A DNA stretch of 64,000 bases, taken from Lichenostomus cassidix. Lineage: Eukaryota > Chordata > Aves > Passeriformes > Meliphagidae. The DNA is taken from assembly GCA_008360975.2 (NCBI GenBank), contig CM039196.1, positions 5,994,263 through 6,058,262 on the forward strand, read 5' to 3'. A program made the position numbers and the translations under genes. This document shows, one piece after another, positions 11,111-22,140 of the stretch. Position 1 is the stretch's first letter, and the number at the start of each line of letters is the position of its first letter. The notes beneath the pieces are model-generated. The model worked only from the letters and a program-made list of their open reading frames with translations, had not been told where the DNA came from and did not search any database.

Positions 11111-14100
11111 GTTTTCAGCTATAGCTTTCCCCAAACCTGCTCCTGAAGCTGTGTGCTATATGAGTCACTCCATCAAAAAAAGAGCAATAATAAGTTATTG
11201 TGAGCACCAGGCTTTTAGATTTCTCAGTCTTCTCATCTGAAGAATAAAAATCACCCCCTTCCTGACTTCTTAACTTTGTTGGCCAAACTTTAAAGCTGTG
11301 GCTGAAAACCAAGCAAAACTACCAAGTATGCTACTGTAGTGTAACTGGTTTCATGTAGTTCAAAGTCAACATTCCTGGGTTCATTTCCCAGCTCTACCAT
11401 GGCCTTTTCCTTTTTTTTTTTTATTAAACCTTCATCGAGTCATTTGATGAGTTTCTCCTCTGAAAGCAAGTCTGTCCTGAAGGACACCAGGAGGTGTGGA
11501 ATTCATATGAGCAAATTGCTTTAAATCATTCCTTGCCTGTACAGAAAGCCAAATAAATAATGAAATTAGTTGCTTCTTCCTGAAGAAATTAAAATTTAAA
11601 GGGAATGTAGCCTTCCATGGCACTCACATCCAGCAATTTTTTAGGATAGAGTGCAAAGCTGGTCAGATCCAGGCCTTTGACAGGTCAGCCTGGGTTAGCT
11701 GGGTTACTTAGTTCTGGGAATATTTCACAGATTTTCTGCAATTAGGCTCTTGCTACACCGGTTTCTGCATTTTCCTGTTTCTCACACCAAAATCTCCCTC
11801 CCATCACCCAGCTCCACCCCTGCAGCTCCTCTCCTCGGTGGCTGGGGTGGCTGGAGCCAGGATGACGTGTCCCACCAGTGACTCTGCAGTGAGGACACAC
11901 AATTTTGGCAATGCTTTGGGTGTGGGGTGACCTTGTTTGTCTGCAGCAGCTGATGGAGCTCCAAGCCTTGTACTTCACACTCAAACAGAGAGAGGAAAGC
12001 ACCTCTGTGTGCCTCTGCACACACTGCTGATTCCCACAGAGCTGGGGAACCTGCCAGGAAGGAGTTTTTTTCAAGAGGGCAGATCCTGGCGAGGTCTGAT
12101 TTCTAGCTGGGAAATGCATTATGCATCTGGTACCTTGGGGAATCCATGGAGAAGGCTGAGAGAGGCTGGCAGTGGGTAGCTATTAAATATATTGCAGCTA
12201 TTATTACTGTGGAGAAGGCAGGCACCAGAATATCGCTGAGGGGGGCTGAAGAGAAGAAATGCAAGCAAAATACAGGCATCACATAGGAAATTAAACCATC
12301 TTCAGAAAGTAACCCAGGGAAATGCAAAATGCTGATAAAACTAGCTGGAACAGGCAGTTTTTCTGCAAATGTTTCCACATTGACCCCTCCACCTGCTCCT
12401 CAGGCACCACCAGAGCCCCATTTTGCACTACAGTGGGATGGTTAAACCCAGCAGAAAGGCAGCAGAAGGAAAGGTTATGTGCTCAGTGTGAGATTCCGCA
12501 GCCGAAAGAGCTCGTTGACTCCAGGGGTCCCTGGGTCAGGGATCTGCTTGTACAGATCTGGTTGGAGTTATTCTGGGAAGGATGTTGGATTGTTCTCAGT
12601 GGCTCTGGTGTTTGGGGAATACTTGGGACCACGATAGCCTGTGAGCATTGCTTCTCAGAGGTCAGAGCTGCCATGTCCCCGAGGACTCTGCAGTTTGGAG
12701 CAGGCAGGAGGTGGTCTGGGGGCAGGAGCAGCCAAAGGGCAGAGCACTCATTCATTTCCTGGTTTTGGCAGCAGCACTTCCTTAGAAAAAAGAATTAAGG
12801 CTATTCTAACCATTTTAAAGACTCCACCCAAAGCCCAGTGAGGAGGAAAGAGAGATTCCCAGCGAGGCTGAGACTCAGCCCACAGTGCATGTTGCTCTCC
12901 TGATTTATTGGATCCTGAAGCCCACACTCCCATGGGATCCCCAGCAAAGAACAAATGAAATTAAGGCTGCTGCCTTTGGAAATCAGATTTCAAGACAATT
13001 AACTGCTGCAAAAAGCTTGCTGTTCACATCACGGTCCCTAAAACTGCAAAATTCAGCTTGTTATTCCTCAGAGATGCTGCAGTGGTGCATATTTCTGCTA
13101 ATACAAATAACTCTTCCCACCTATAAATACCCCTCTAGCTTTCACCCCTCAGCTTTTTCTGTTAGTGTCCTAGATCTCCTCCTGCTCCAAGAAGAGCAGA
13201 TACCAGGAAAGCATCCTTATTATTCCTGCTTGTAAAGATTGCCATAGGAAAGCAGATACCACATGATCTAAACGCTGCACTGATGGAAGTAAATCACTAC
13301 ATTCTCACATAAAATGTGATGCCATTCAGGGCTCATGTCAAAATCTGGATCTCTCTGTGCATGGGGTGATGCAGACTTCCAGCAGATAACCCCTGCACAA
13401 AAGGCAGAAGCAATTGGAATAAAGGTGTGTTGAAAGTGCCCCTTTTATTCCATTTCGTTGAAAGAAAAAGAACTTTAGCCATGTTCCCACTCCTTTCTTC
13501 TAAGGAAATCAATGAGACTATTGTCACCGGTTTCAAAAGAAACAAGACCAGGCCTTTCACTGAACACACCAAAACAGAAAGGAATACACTTTCCCTTCCC
13601 TGGAATATTGCTGCTGTTTGGCCAGCCTGGCTGCCCTGCAAAGACAGGCAATGCTGTGCCAGCTGTGGCACACTGGGACATCACAAAAGCCAATTACACT
13701 GAGCAAATTCAGTGTATGGGACGTTCCAGTGGCCAGGCCCAGCTCACATGGTCAAATCTTTCAGGATGGCAGAGCTGAGGATAAATGTTTGCCACCCACC
13801 TCCCTCCTGCACTCCTGGGGACAAGAAGGTAGATGGAGGATAAGCTCTTCCCATGAGAAGAAAGTTTTCTCTTTCAGAGCTTTATTTCCTAGGGAATTCC
13901 AAAACAAAGCTGCTTTTATTCCAGGCTAGACTGAAGGTTTCCCAGAGGAAATGTCATTTATGCTGAAGCTCATGCCAGTGTGGCCCAGCCCTGGGCAGTG
14001 GAAATCTAGTGCTTCCTTGGCTGAAGCACAGCCCAGGTTGCCCAAACTGGCAATCTTGTACCTGCAGCCTGCTGGTGTTTGCATGGGCTTTGGGTGAGTG

Positions 14101-14750
14101 AATCCCTGATTTATCAGGTGTTTCCACAGGACAGCTCTGTGTGCTTCTGCTGGAGCCCCTCGGGGAGGTTCACAGCCCACCTCCTGCTGTGGATAAAGGC
14201 AAAATCCCCAAGGGCTCCAGGCACAGCAGCTCTGTCTCTGAACTGCAGATCCTCCAGTCCTGTGCAGTGTGGGGTGAGCAGGTGGCTGAGGCTGTCCCCC
14301 AAGGCTGGACATGGGTCCACAGATGGAGAATTCCTGCTGGAATCCTTCACCCAGCAGCTTTCCCAGCACTGCCCTTCCTCAGCAACACAAACATTTTTCC
14401 ATCAGGCTGGGCTCGGTTTGTGAGCAGGCCAGGGCTTGTGAGGGCAGCACCTCCCTGCCTGCAGGGTACCTGCTGCTGCCTGTGGCTGGTTCAACCACGT
14501 GGGGATTTCATCTGCCCTCCAACTTCCCTCGAAAAACCCAGCCCCAAGCTTTCTCTTTCCCTAGCTCGCATAAAGGGAAATTTGGGAGAGGAACTGAGGC
14601 AGTCAGATTTACCTCCCTGGGGTTTTAAGGATCCACCTAGTCTGTACTGCATCCTGCTCCCTACAGCACGGGGAGGAGTGATACTCCACGTGGTCAAGTG
14701 CTATTCCCCCTTTATCTTTTAATTTCCAGCCCTGCAAACAAGTGCATCTG
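11111..14750. other. Long spacer, no gene recognised
   Basis: About 3.6 kb. A T13 run occurs at about 11411-11423. Frames of 146-193 codons (12322-12798 plus, 13926-14369 minus, 14141-14722 plus) lie in GC-rich DNA with multiple co-extensive frames on the opposite strand, so they are not convincing. A small AT-rich patch at 12180-12210 and CACGTG cores near 14496 and 14687 are the only motifs noted. Confidence 0.45.
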
Positions 14751-15080
14751 CCAGGCTGCATGTAAACAGAGTAATGGGTTCTCTGGCCAGCAGGAAGGTA
14801 TGACTCATTAATTGCTTTACACCACAGTATAGAAATCCATCAGCATCTGCTATGCCCAGTCTCCTTGTAGGAAAGACATATTTGGGCTGCATTTTTCAGA
14901 AGAAGCCTCTGCCTGCTCTGCCACTGTTTGCTATGCAAATTTTGGTGTTAATTGCACAAAAATGAGAAACATATTACTTAAATCAGTGCACTCCTCAGAT
15001 GGGCATCAGTGCATGCGTGTGATATTCTGCCAGATGTTATTTTATTACTTCAGTTTAATACCTAACCATCTGCTTCCTTC
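14751..15080. promoter_or_regulatory. Candidate regulatory island with FOX, AP-1 and octamer cores
   Basis: Perfect FOX site TGTAAACA at 14761-14768, perfect AP-1 core TGACTCA at 14801-14807 running into TTAATTGC, octamer-type TATGCAAAT at about 14932-14940, then GTTAATTGCAC. Four distinct strong cores within 190 bases in AT-rich DNA make this one of the better enhancer candidates. Confidence 0.4.
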
Positions 15081-16290
15081 TTATTTTGTCATGGTTTGTA
15101 TTCTCCCTGGGACCTCTTTTCTGTTACACTGGCTTTTATCATCTGCATTATGTATTAGTGTGGCCAGGGCTAAAGGCTGGCAGTACCCAGAGCACGGGGA
15201 TTGCACAGAGAAGCAAATGAGCAGCAGATCATTAAAGGAAAGGAATGGAACTGATACTCCAGTTGGATCAAAGAACAAAGTTGATAACAAAAAGATAAAA
15301 TCAGAGTTGGATGCCTGGGGATTAGCTGTAGTGATCCCAACTGAGACAGAGCATGCTGCGCTCTGGCAAACACCTTGCAACTTGCACCACCTTGTAGCTT
15401 AAAAAAAAATACCCATAATGTTTTAAAGCCTAGGGGAGATGGGCTGGGAAAAAAGTATTTTATGCATTTATTTGAAATTATGGTTTTTTGCTCTATTCTC
15501 TTTCCAGACTGCTCAGTGCTGCAAATGCCCAAACAGACAAAAAGAAGAGACAGGAGGAGGGATTTTAGCTCAATTTCCTCACTGCTTGGCACCATGTTAC
15601 CAATTTGAGCCCAGGCACCTTGGGGGCACTGGGGTGTAGCACAGCAGCTGCACAGCTGCTCACACCATGAGCCTGAGGGCAAGTGAGAACAGAAGGCAGT
15701 GGGAAATGGAAGAGAAACTGTGAAGATGAATATTTCCATATTTCAGGAGGATGGTACTGCTAGCAACACCTAGGAGAAGGAAAAGCCCCGTTGAACATGA
15801 ATGTTCTCAGGGAGTTACCCAAATACAATGAACAACAATGGGAATTACAAGAGGTTTGCCCTGGACATCCCCCTTCCTACCCAAACTGCTTCAATCCCAC
15901 TTCATTAACTAAATTCTTCATTGATTGAAAAGAATGTAAATACACCATCTCATAGCCACCCTGCAGAGGTCTTTACCAAAGCTCTTTTTTGTCAAACATG
16001 GCTATATTTCACTGCTCATGGTGTTGGCTCTGAATATTTTCCTGACACACTTCAGGATTGCACCATGCATGTCCAGGGAAGGGAAGATTTTGAGCCAAAA
16101 AGCCACGGAGGCATAAAAGTGAGAGCAGCAGTCAGACAGAAAATCTCGTCCTTATTTATCTTCCATTTTTTAAGACAACTGGAGAATGTTTATGATTTTT
16201 CTTGTCATTCACACAGGGAGGTTTTCAAGGGTTTAATGGATCACCAAAATCCAGGAGCTCACCTTTCCTGGGTTCAGTCTAGGTTTTGAG
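15081..16290. other. Unassigned spacer
   Basis: Carries a 146-codon plus frame (14962-15402) whose middle is hydrophobic, and a 189-codon minus frame (15170-15739) over the same DNA. Neither has a family signature. An A9 run lies near 15401-15409. Confidence 0.45.
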
Positions 16291-16925
16291 GCATTTTAAA
16301 ATTCCTGCTCCAGTGAGGGAATGAGATTGTTCAGATAATTCATTTTATGAACACATAGAGCAATATTTTCAATAATTCTGTCTAGTTTTCAATTTTATTG
16401 TCTAGTAAAAGATAATGGATAAAAACAACCTGACCTTTTGTAAGTAAAATTCCACTGGCCACACATAAAACCAACCAGCACTTCAGAGCCTTGAAGAATC
16501 ATACAAATACTAAGTACTGGTAATCTTCCAGTACACTAAAGAGCAAAGAGTGCAGCATTGGGATCACAAAGTATAAATCTCACTGGTTTGGGACCATATT
16601 ACACCAGGATCATGTCCTTGCCATGCTATGCCAATTTGCCCAGTGGTGCTGTAACTGTTGTGAACATTGCCCTGTAAGGCCATAAAACAAAACCAGTAAC
16701 CCATCTCTGGCTCCCTTTCAGTTAAGAACAAAATTAACTTTCAATTGATTAGGAATTAAAAGCATAGCAGGGAATATAACCCAAATGCACTGCTCAACGG
16801 GCAACAGACCTGAGCACCAGAAGCTTCTGCCTCCAACCTTTAAAGCTATTAACCCTGGCATGAATTTTTATTTAGTGTTAATTAGGGGACTGGCAGCAAA
16901 AATCAATTAATTAATTACATCTCAG
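16291..16925. promoter_or_regulatory. AT-rich candidate regulatory block
   Basis: AT-rich throughout with no open frame of note. Right end carries GTTAATTAGG near 16878 and the tandem palindrome AATTAATTAATTA at 16905-16917, a dense homeodomain binding array. The left half (16320-16430) is plain AT-rich and could be neutral. Confidence 0.33.
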
Positions 16926-17400
16926 ATCCACTGGAAAGCATAATGGAAATCAAAGAGAGCTGGGTTATTCTGCCTCCATGGAGAAAAGGCTGCTGGAGTG
17001 ATGGCACTCCCTGTTTCTTTAACTGTAAAGAAATAAGTGTCAAAAACGGAATAAAAAAAAAATCTGAGCAATATGATTTCCCCTAGCGGAAATGCCAAAC
17101 TCTTCCTTGACTTGGCCCATCTGTCAGGAAAGTATGCACCTCTGGCTCCTGCTGTCAGTTTTGCCTCTGGAGCTCTGTGATCCTGGGGATTTCTTGCACC
17201 AGCCCTGCAAAATTCACCCTTCCCCTGCCCCATCCACAGGTTCAGGTTATGGAGAAGCTCCAGCAGGTCCCATATGTTGCCCCAGAGATGTTTCTGCAGG
17301 ACTCAGATGGAGCCACCAGCACACATCGGCATCCCCCTGGCCACATCCCTCACCAGGACACACACATTGGGCTATTCCATCAATTTCGGCAAAACTCTGT
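16926..17400. other. Unassigned spacer
   Basis: GC-richer to the right. The 109-codon plus frame at 17092-17421 and the 103-codon minus frame at 16922-17233 overlap and match nothing I know. Confidence 0.45.
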
Positions 17401-17720
17401 GTGAGGTTTGGGTTCGCTTGAGTTTTGAATGCCCAAGGTACAATTAGCTAACTAACGTTGCTGGCAGTGATTAGCGGGTGCTAATTACAATAGAATTCCT
17501 GTCAAATTACACGGTGCATAAGTACAGCCTGACAAACTAGTTCAATTTTTAGGGAGGAGGGGGTGAGTGGAGGGGCTGGCAGTGCCGGCAGGCGTCTCCA
17601 GCATCAACACACACCCATCCTGCGCCGTGTTTCAGACAGCCAGCTAGCACAGAGCGATTTTTATTGGGGCAGAACAGTAACATTAGTCCCTTATGGCTTC
17701 AAGAGACACAAACCAAGAGG
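17401..17720. promoter_or_regulatory. Candidate regulatory island
   Basis: Contains ACAATTAGCTAACTAACG near 17440, GATTAGCGGGTGCTAATTAC at about 17469-17488 (inverted ATTAGC/GCTAAT arrangement), TCAAATTACACGGTGC near 17502, and retained CpGs. The later segment (17635-17700) has GAGCGATTTTTATTGGGGC. It lies about 300 bases upstream of the first copy of the duplicated element. Confidence 0.38.
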
Positions 17721-18018
17721 TGAGCAAGCCTTGTGTTTGTGGTGAGCATCCAGAGCAGCCCAGATCACAGAATTCCTGCTGCGACAGCTTCAGAGCCATT
17801 GAAAACCTTGAATTTCTCTACAGGAATGCCTGAGAGCTGCTGGTAACAAGTATGTTCTAACCAGAAGTGTTCTGATGGAGTTAACCAAGAGGTGCCACTG
17901 CCCTCCTGGTGTCCCTGGCAGCCCAGGAAGGTGCTGCTGCCAGAGCTGTTTGCAGCAGGAGAACAAGGAGAGGGAAGCAGCTCTGTGAGCCTCTGCCGAT
18001 GGCCCTGCTGCTCAGCCC

Positions 18019-18100
18019 ATTTATCAGTGCCACCACGGAGAATAAATATTTATAAATGGTGTGTCAGCTCTAATGTGATAAATTATCTCCAGTCATCACA
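18019..18100 (+). repeat. Duplicated candidate regulatory element, copy 1
   Basis: An 82-base element matched about 650 bases downstream at 18672-18754, same orientation, roughly 90% identical by hand alignment; the longest exact block is 22 bases (about 18038-18059). Seen inside: TTATCA at 18021-18026, the perfect palindrome ATAAATATTTAT at 18042-18053, and an inverted GATA pair TGATAA (18076-18081) / TTATCT (18083-18088). That gives three WGATAR cores plus a FOX/MEF2-like AT palindrome. The flanks do not match those of copy 2, so the similarity stops abruptly. It could be an anciently duplicated conserved non-coding element or two copies of an unrecognised low-copy repeat; I favour the first. 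Confidence 0.8.
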
Positions 18101-18671
18101 GAGATGGTTCGAGATGTGTTAAGCCGGTTTTAAACATTTGGCTAAGAAAATGTCTGAGAGTGGAGTTGAAGGAGGAGAACCAGGAAAAAATCCCCACGTG
18201 TGCCAAAAAGAGGAGGACAGAACATTTACCTGTTTGACTTTGCACCACACTCCTGGCCCTGGGTGTGTGGAGTGCAAGTAACCTGTCGAAGTACATTAAA
18301 ACTCTCTTGACTTACCCCAGTTTATTGTAAATATTACAGCAAATCCATTGTAAACAGCAGCAAGAGGCTTTTGGGAGCCCATTAATCAAAATAAACTGCT
18401 CTGGAAAATGCCTCTGCTCAGCTTGTTTAACTAGTGCTGCAGCTCCATACTGCATAGCTGATTTCAAAATATACAATTTATTGCCTTGGATGTCTTTGCT
18501 CAGAGCTAGATCTAAATTCCTCTGGGTACTTTAACATACAGTTAATCAAAGCACAATGCCACCCCTATCATATTTACAATCTGGCAGGCAATTAGTCAAT
18601 AATAAATAAAATGCATTGGAAAGACAAATGATATTACTGTGTATGTATCAATGGGCTTATAGGCTCGAAAG
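18101..18671. promoter_or_regulatory. AT-rich segment between the duplicated copies
   Basis: Not duplicated, but regulatory-looking: CATTAATCAAAATAAAC near 18380 and GTTAATCAAAGC near 18541 share TTAATCAAA. There is also an AT-rich stretch with ATTAGTCAATAATAAATAAAATGC near 18591, and few long frames. One CACGTG core sits near 18194. The whole 18.0-18.9 kb stretch may be one composite element. Confidence 0.35.
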
Positions 18672-18754
18672 ATTTATCAGTACCACCGGAGAGAATAAAT
18701 ATTTATAAATGGATGTGTCACTCATAAAGTGATAAACTATCTCCAGTCATCACA
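18672..18754 (+). repeat. Duplicated candidate regulatory element, copy 2
   Basis: Counterpart of 18019-18100. It keeps TTATCA (18674-18679), ATAAATATTTAT (18695-18706), TGATAA (18730-18735) and CTATCT (18737-18742). The last differs from copy 1 by one base yet is still a WGATAR core (AGATAG on the minus strand). The right end, TATCTCCAGTCATCACA, is exact between copies. The one-base insertion and most substitutions fall between, not in, the shared motifs, which suggests selection on binding sites rather than a recent copy. Confidence 0.8.
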
Positions 18755-18900
18755 TGAAGAATGCATATTTTCAAGTTGACATACTTTATTGTCTACCTAA
18801 TCATTTTTCAAAAGGTGTTTTTCAACTTTATTAGCTGTACTTAACAACTGGAGGAACTTATTATCATCATCACTGAACAGAGGTTGTACAGCAAAGCCTC
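18755..18900. promoter_or_regulatory. AT-rich shoulder of the duplicated element
   Basis: Continues AT-rich with CCTAATCATTTTTC, AAGGTGTTTTTC (T-box-like half-site) and TTATTAGC. It shows no similarity to the sequence right of copy 1. Confidence 0.28.
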
Positions 18901-19940
18901 ACTCAGGATTTCCACTGCAGGTTGTACAGAGGGAGTAATAGATTTCCTTTCTCCTGTTATGCTTTGGCCCCAGAGTACTGCAAATGTCCTGCAAATCTTA
19001 TATCTGTGAGCAGAACCACTTAAAAAAGATTAAAAACCATAACCTTCCCCCAGATAAAAAATTCAGCATCCACAGTGTTTAAATTTCAGATGCCATTGAC
19101 ACTCAGATACTGGAAACCCATTGGGACTCAAACATGTTGATTAGCTCAACCACAATTCCCTGCTGGCAGGGAGCAGGATTTGAAACATCAGTACAAGAAA
19201 GTATTTTTCCTACAATTCTTTTCTCACCATCTCCAAAACTAGGAGCCCAGTTTATACCCAATCCTGACAACCTAGATAAGTGACTTACAGTGTCCAAACT
19301 AAGGATGTGTTTTAAAACCCATTGATGCTTCCTATAAATATTTAAATAAGAGTACTTTTTAGGAAAGTAGCTTGTGTTAGCAAAAGTGTGAATGAAGTTG
19401 TATTTGCATCAAATTTAAGCCAATGTAACTGGAGCCACTCTCAGAAATGTTCACAGCAATCACACAGAAATCCAGTAATTCTTTTCTGCTTAAATCCTCA
19501 CCAACAGATCATTAGCTAATGATTAACTCAGCCATATTTATTTATAGAACTTTGATTTTCATCTCATCTGATTATATCATATTTTATTGACTGAAAAGCT
19601 GAAGTGGCTACATTCTGACTTATCAGTGCAACTGTTTTAGGGCCGTTAATAACCCAAATAATGAAGGGGTTTTTTAGAACTAAAACCATCAGGAGCCAGG
19701 TCCTTGCCTGAGTCCAGCCAGACACCACCTGCTGCGAGGACAGATGTTTGGATGGCTGCTGCACCTCTGGGTTTCCCTGCCCTGGGGGATGAAGCTGCAC
19801 TTGGCTTGCACATGGAAGCTTGTGAGTAAGCAACAGAAACTGGATATTCTCCACATTTGCAAATCCACCATGCCAGCTAGACCTGATAAAATTTTAAATG
19901 CTCCCTTGAATGAAGTTTTTTTTTTTTTTAAATGCTGCTG
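18901..19940. other. Unassigned spacer
   Basis: Moderately AT-rich with no clear motif cluster. Contains a T-rich run at about 19916-19930. The minus frames at 19564-19854 and 19689-19871 overlap and are unremarkable. Confidence 0.4.
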
Positions 19941-20920
19941 TTGTTATCCCACTCATTTTACATCGGAGTTTGGCAGCGGATGCCATTAGCGAACATTCAG
20001 TGTCAACAGTGTCATGATGTTGCTCTTAGAGATGTGTCAAGTACCGTAGCGTGATCTTGTTGCATTTAAAATGAACCACAGCGCTGAGACTGTGCCAATT
20101 TCTTGCATTAGATCCAGAATGAAGCCAGCAAACGTGTCAGGTGCACGGAGCGTGCTTCAGGAGTAAATAAGCGACAAAGGAAACTCCTTTCTTCTGCTGC
20201 TTTTTTCTTTCTAGCACGTCTTGTCACACAAATTAATTGCTAGGGAAAAGCCTTTCTGCTGCTCTGCTGTGCTGAGCTGGCTGCCTCTGCAAGGGGAGAG
20301 GAGAGGTGGTGGCCAACCAAGGGCCCCAGAGCACTGGGAATCCTGTAAGGCAGCCACTTATAACCTGGGTTTAACTTGCTTCTCATTCATTATTCTTCAC
20401 AGAATCTTTGGAGGCAAGACAGGAATTTAGATAAACCACGCAGATCTGGTTCCCTGGGATAAAAAAAAAAAAGCCAAACCTGTATTTTAGAAGTGTGCCC
20501 AGGCCATGTTAGTTAGCAGGTCTCAGACTAAACGTTGGGGTTTTTTTTGCCTGACGTAGTCACAGTTTTTCCTCTGCAAGTCATTTCTCTGTCTAAATCT
20601 TCAGTTTCTTGGAAACCACATGACTGATGGTCCTGACTGCTCGAGCTTGAGATAATCTATTGCACTTGAGCTGCAGAGTTGCCCACTCAGCGTTATACAT
20701 GGCTCTGGTTTGCACCACTTGTTTTATGAGGTATAATACCAGCTTTAGATCCTTTGTAGCTGAAACGCTGACAATTTTTTTCCCTCCATGATTCTAACCA
20801 GGGGAAAGAAACGCATTTGTTGAAGTGAGAAATTCTCACGTTAAACCACTTTAACCTTGCTTATTCACATGAGAAGATTTAGGATAGAAACCCTGCAGTG
20901 TGTGTGCAGAACCAGGGCTG
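19941..20920. promoter_or_regulatory. Candidate regulatory block retaining CpGs
   Basis: Around 19965-20175 there is an unusual density of isolated CpGs in otherwise AT-rich DNA (GGCAGCGGATG, TTAGCGAAC, TACCGTAGCGTGATC, ACAGCGCTGAG, AAACGTGTC, CACGGAGCGTGC, AAGCGACAAAGG). Such retention in CpG-depleted genomes often marks constrained sequence. A second segment at about 20520-20800 has CTGACGTAG (half-CRE), a GAGATAATC core, TCAGCGTTATAC and AAACGCTGAC. Small A and T runs lie at 20461-20472 and 20541-20549. Confidence 0.38.
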
Positions 20921-21440
20921 TGGCAGAGCCCTGACATGGCAAACACCAAGATCAGCTTGCCCAGGGTCACCTGGGGCCAGCAGCAGGAGTTGCATGTGAC
21001 CCAGGGACTTTGGCAAGTTCAAAATTCAAAGTTCAATTGAATATTACTCAAAATTCAAAAGCTTTTGAGTAAAACCAACTCTGTTCCAGTTTCACAGCAG
21101 TGAGATGGAGACCCTGCCTTCCTAATCCTGCTCCTTGCACACCTGGGGTGGCATTACAACACCCCCTGGAAAGGCTGCTGGAGCCAGCTCACCCCAGCCC
21201 TAGGGTTCACCCCAAAGCCCTGCCAGCTCCTGCAGTGTCTGAGTGCAAGGGAGAGCTCACTCAGATAAATTCTGCTGCTTTCATCACAGGGCCAGGGTCC
21301 CTCATGGGATGGGCACTGCTCAGAGCCAGGCAGGGTCTCCCAGGGCCAGGCTGGCCTCAGCCCTCCTGTGTGAGCAATCCCAGCCCTGTTCCTGTGGCTG
21401 GATGAGGCTCAGTTGCTGTCTGACCCAATGGAGATGTTTC
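20921..21440. other. GC-rich spacer
   Basis: Includes a small AAAATTCAAA repeat near 21019-21060. The 101-codon plus frame at 21100-21405 is proline-rich and without a domain. Confidence 0.5.
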
Positions 21441-22140
21441 TTGGAACGAGAATTTTTTCAAGAGCTTGCGATAAAGCAAACTGCTGGAGGCGAAATAACA
21501 AAACTGGGAGTATGAGCTCTTCCAGTGGGTCAGCTGAAGCTAATGCTTTGAAAATAGCAATCTTTCATCCAACTGCATCTCACCGAAACATTTCCAAGAC
21601 AGATATCAAGCGACCTGCAACAAATCACCCAGGAACTTAGGTTACAGCTGAAATTCCAAGAAAATCTGAGCTCAGGGAATAGTGGCTGAGCTCATACATG
21701 GCAGAGTAGACTTATGCTGTGAAAGGTTATTCTGGTGTTCAGTAACAGGGGGGAAATGATCTTTCAAGCTAGAGATTTCTCAGCTGAGGGTGGCTGTTGA
21801 ATAAGCCTCACCAAGGCTCAGAAGGACATTTGAAGGAGCTGACTCCTTGCAGCAGCATGCCATGCAACTGGAATTTTATTTCTAGCAGTTGAGCAAAATT
21901 ACAAACAGCTGGCGGGTTTTGGGAACATTTAAAAACATTTCTTTCAAGGTACGTTATTGCTTTCTCAAAACTAAATACACATGCCACACATTCCCCCTTT
22001 TGCAGATACAGTGATTGTGTATCCCAAGCACCATTTATTAGCTGTGCTACAAAATCCCTGTGCTGCAGTGGTGGGACTCAATTTTAATTCTTTTTTTTCC
22101 CTGAAGCCTGTTAGTCCCTCTATATCAGGTGAACAAGTGC
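21441..22140. promoter_or_regulatory. Weak candidate regulatory block
   Basis: Isolated CpGs around 21445-21615 (AACGAG, TTGCGATAAAG, CACCGAAAC, AAGCGACC), CTTTCAAGGTACGTTATTGC near 21944 and a T8 run near 22091. It is less motif-dense than the other islands. Confidence 0.22.

Noticed and set aside
14962..15402. 146-codon plus frame with a hydrophobic middle, possible membrane protein
   Set aside because: Begins inside a motif-dense AT-rich island, has no family signature, and a longer frame overlaps on the other strand.
18104..18112. GGTTCGAGA as a tRNA B-box
   Set aside because: No A-box or cloverleaf arms at suitable distance; part of the flank of the duplicated element.
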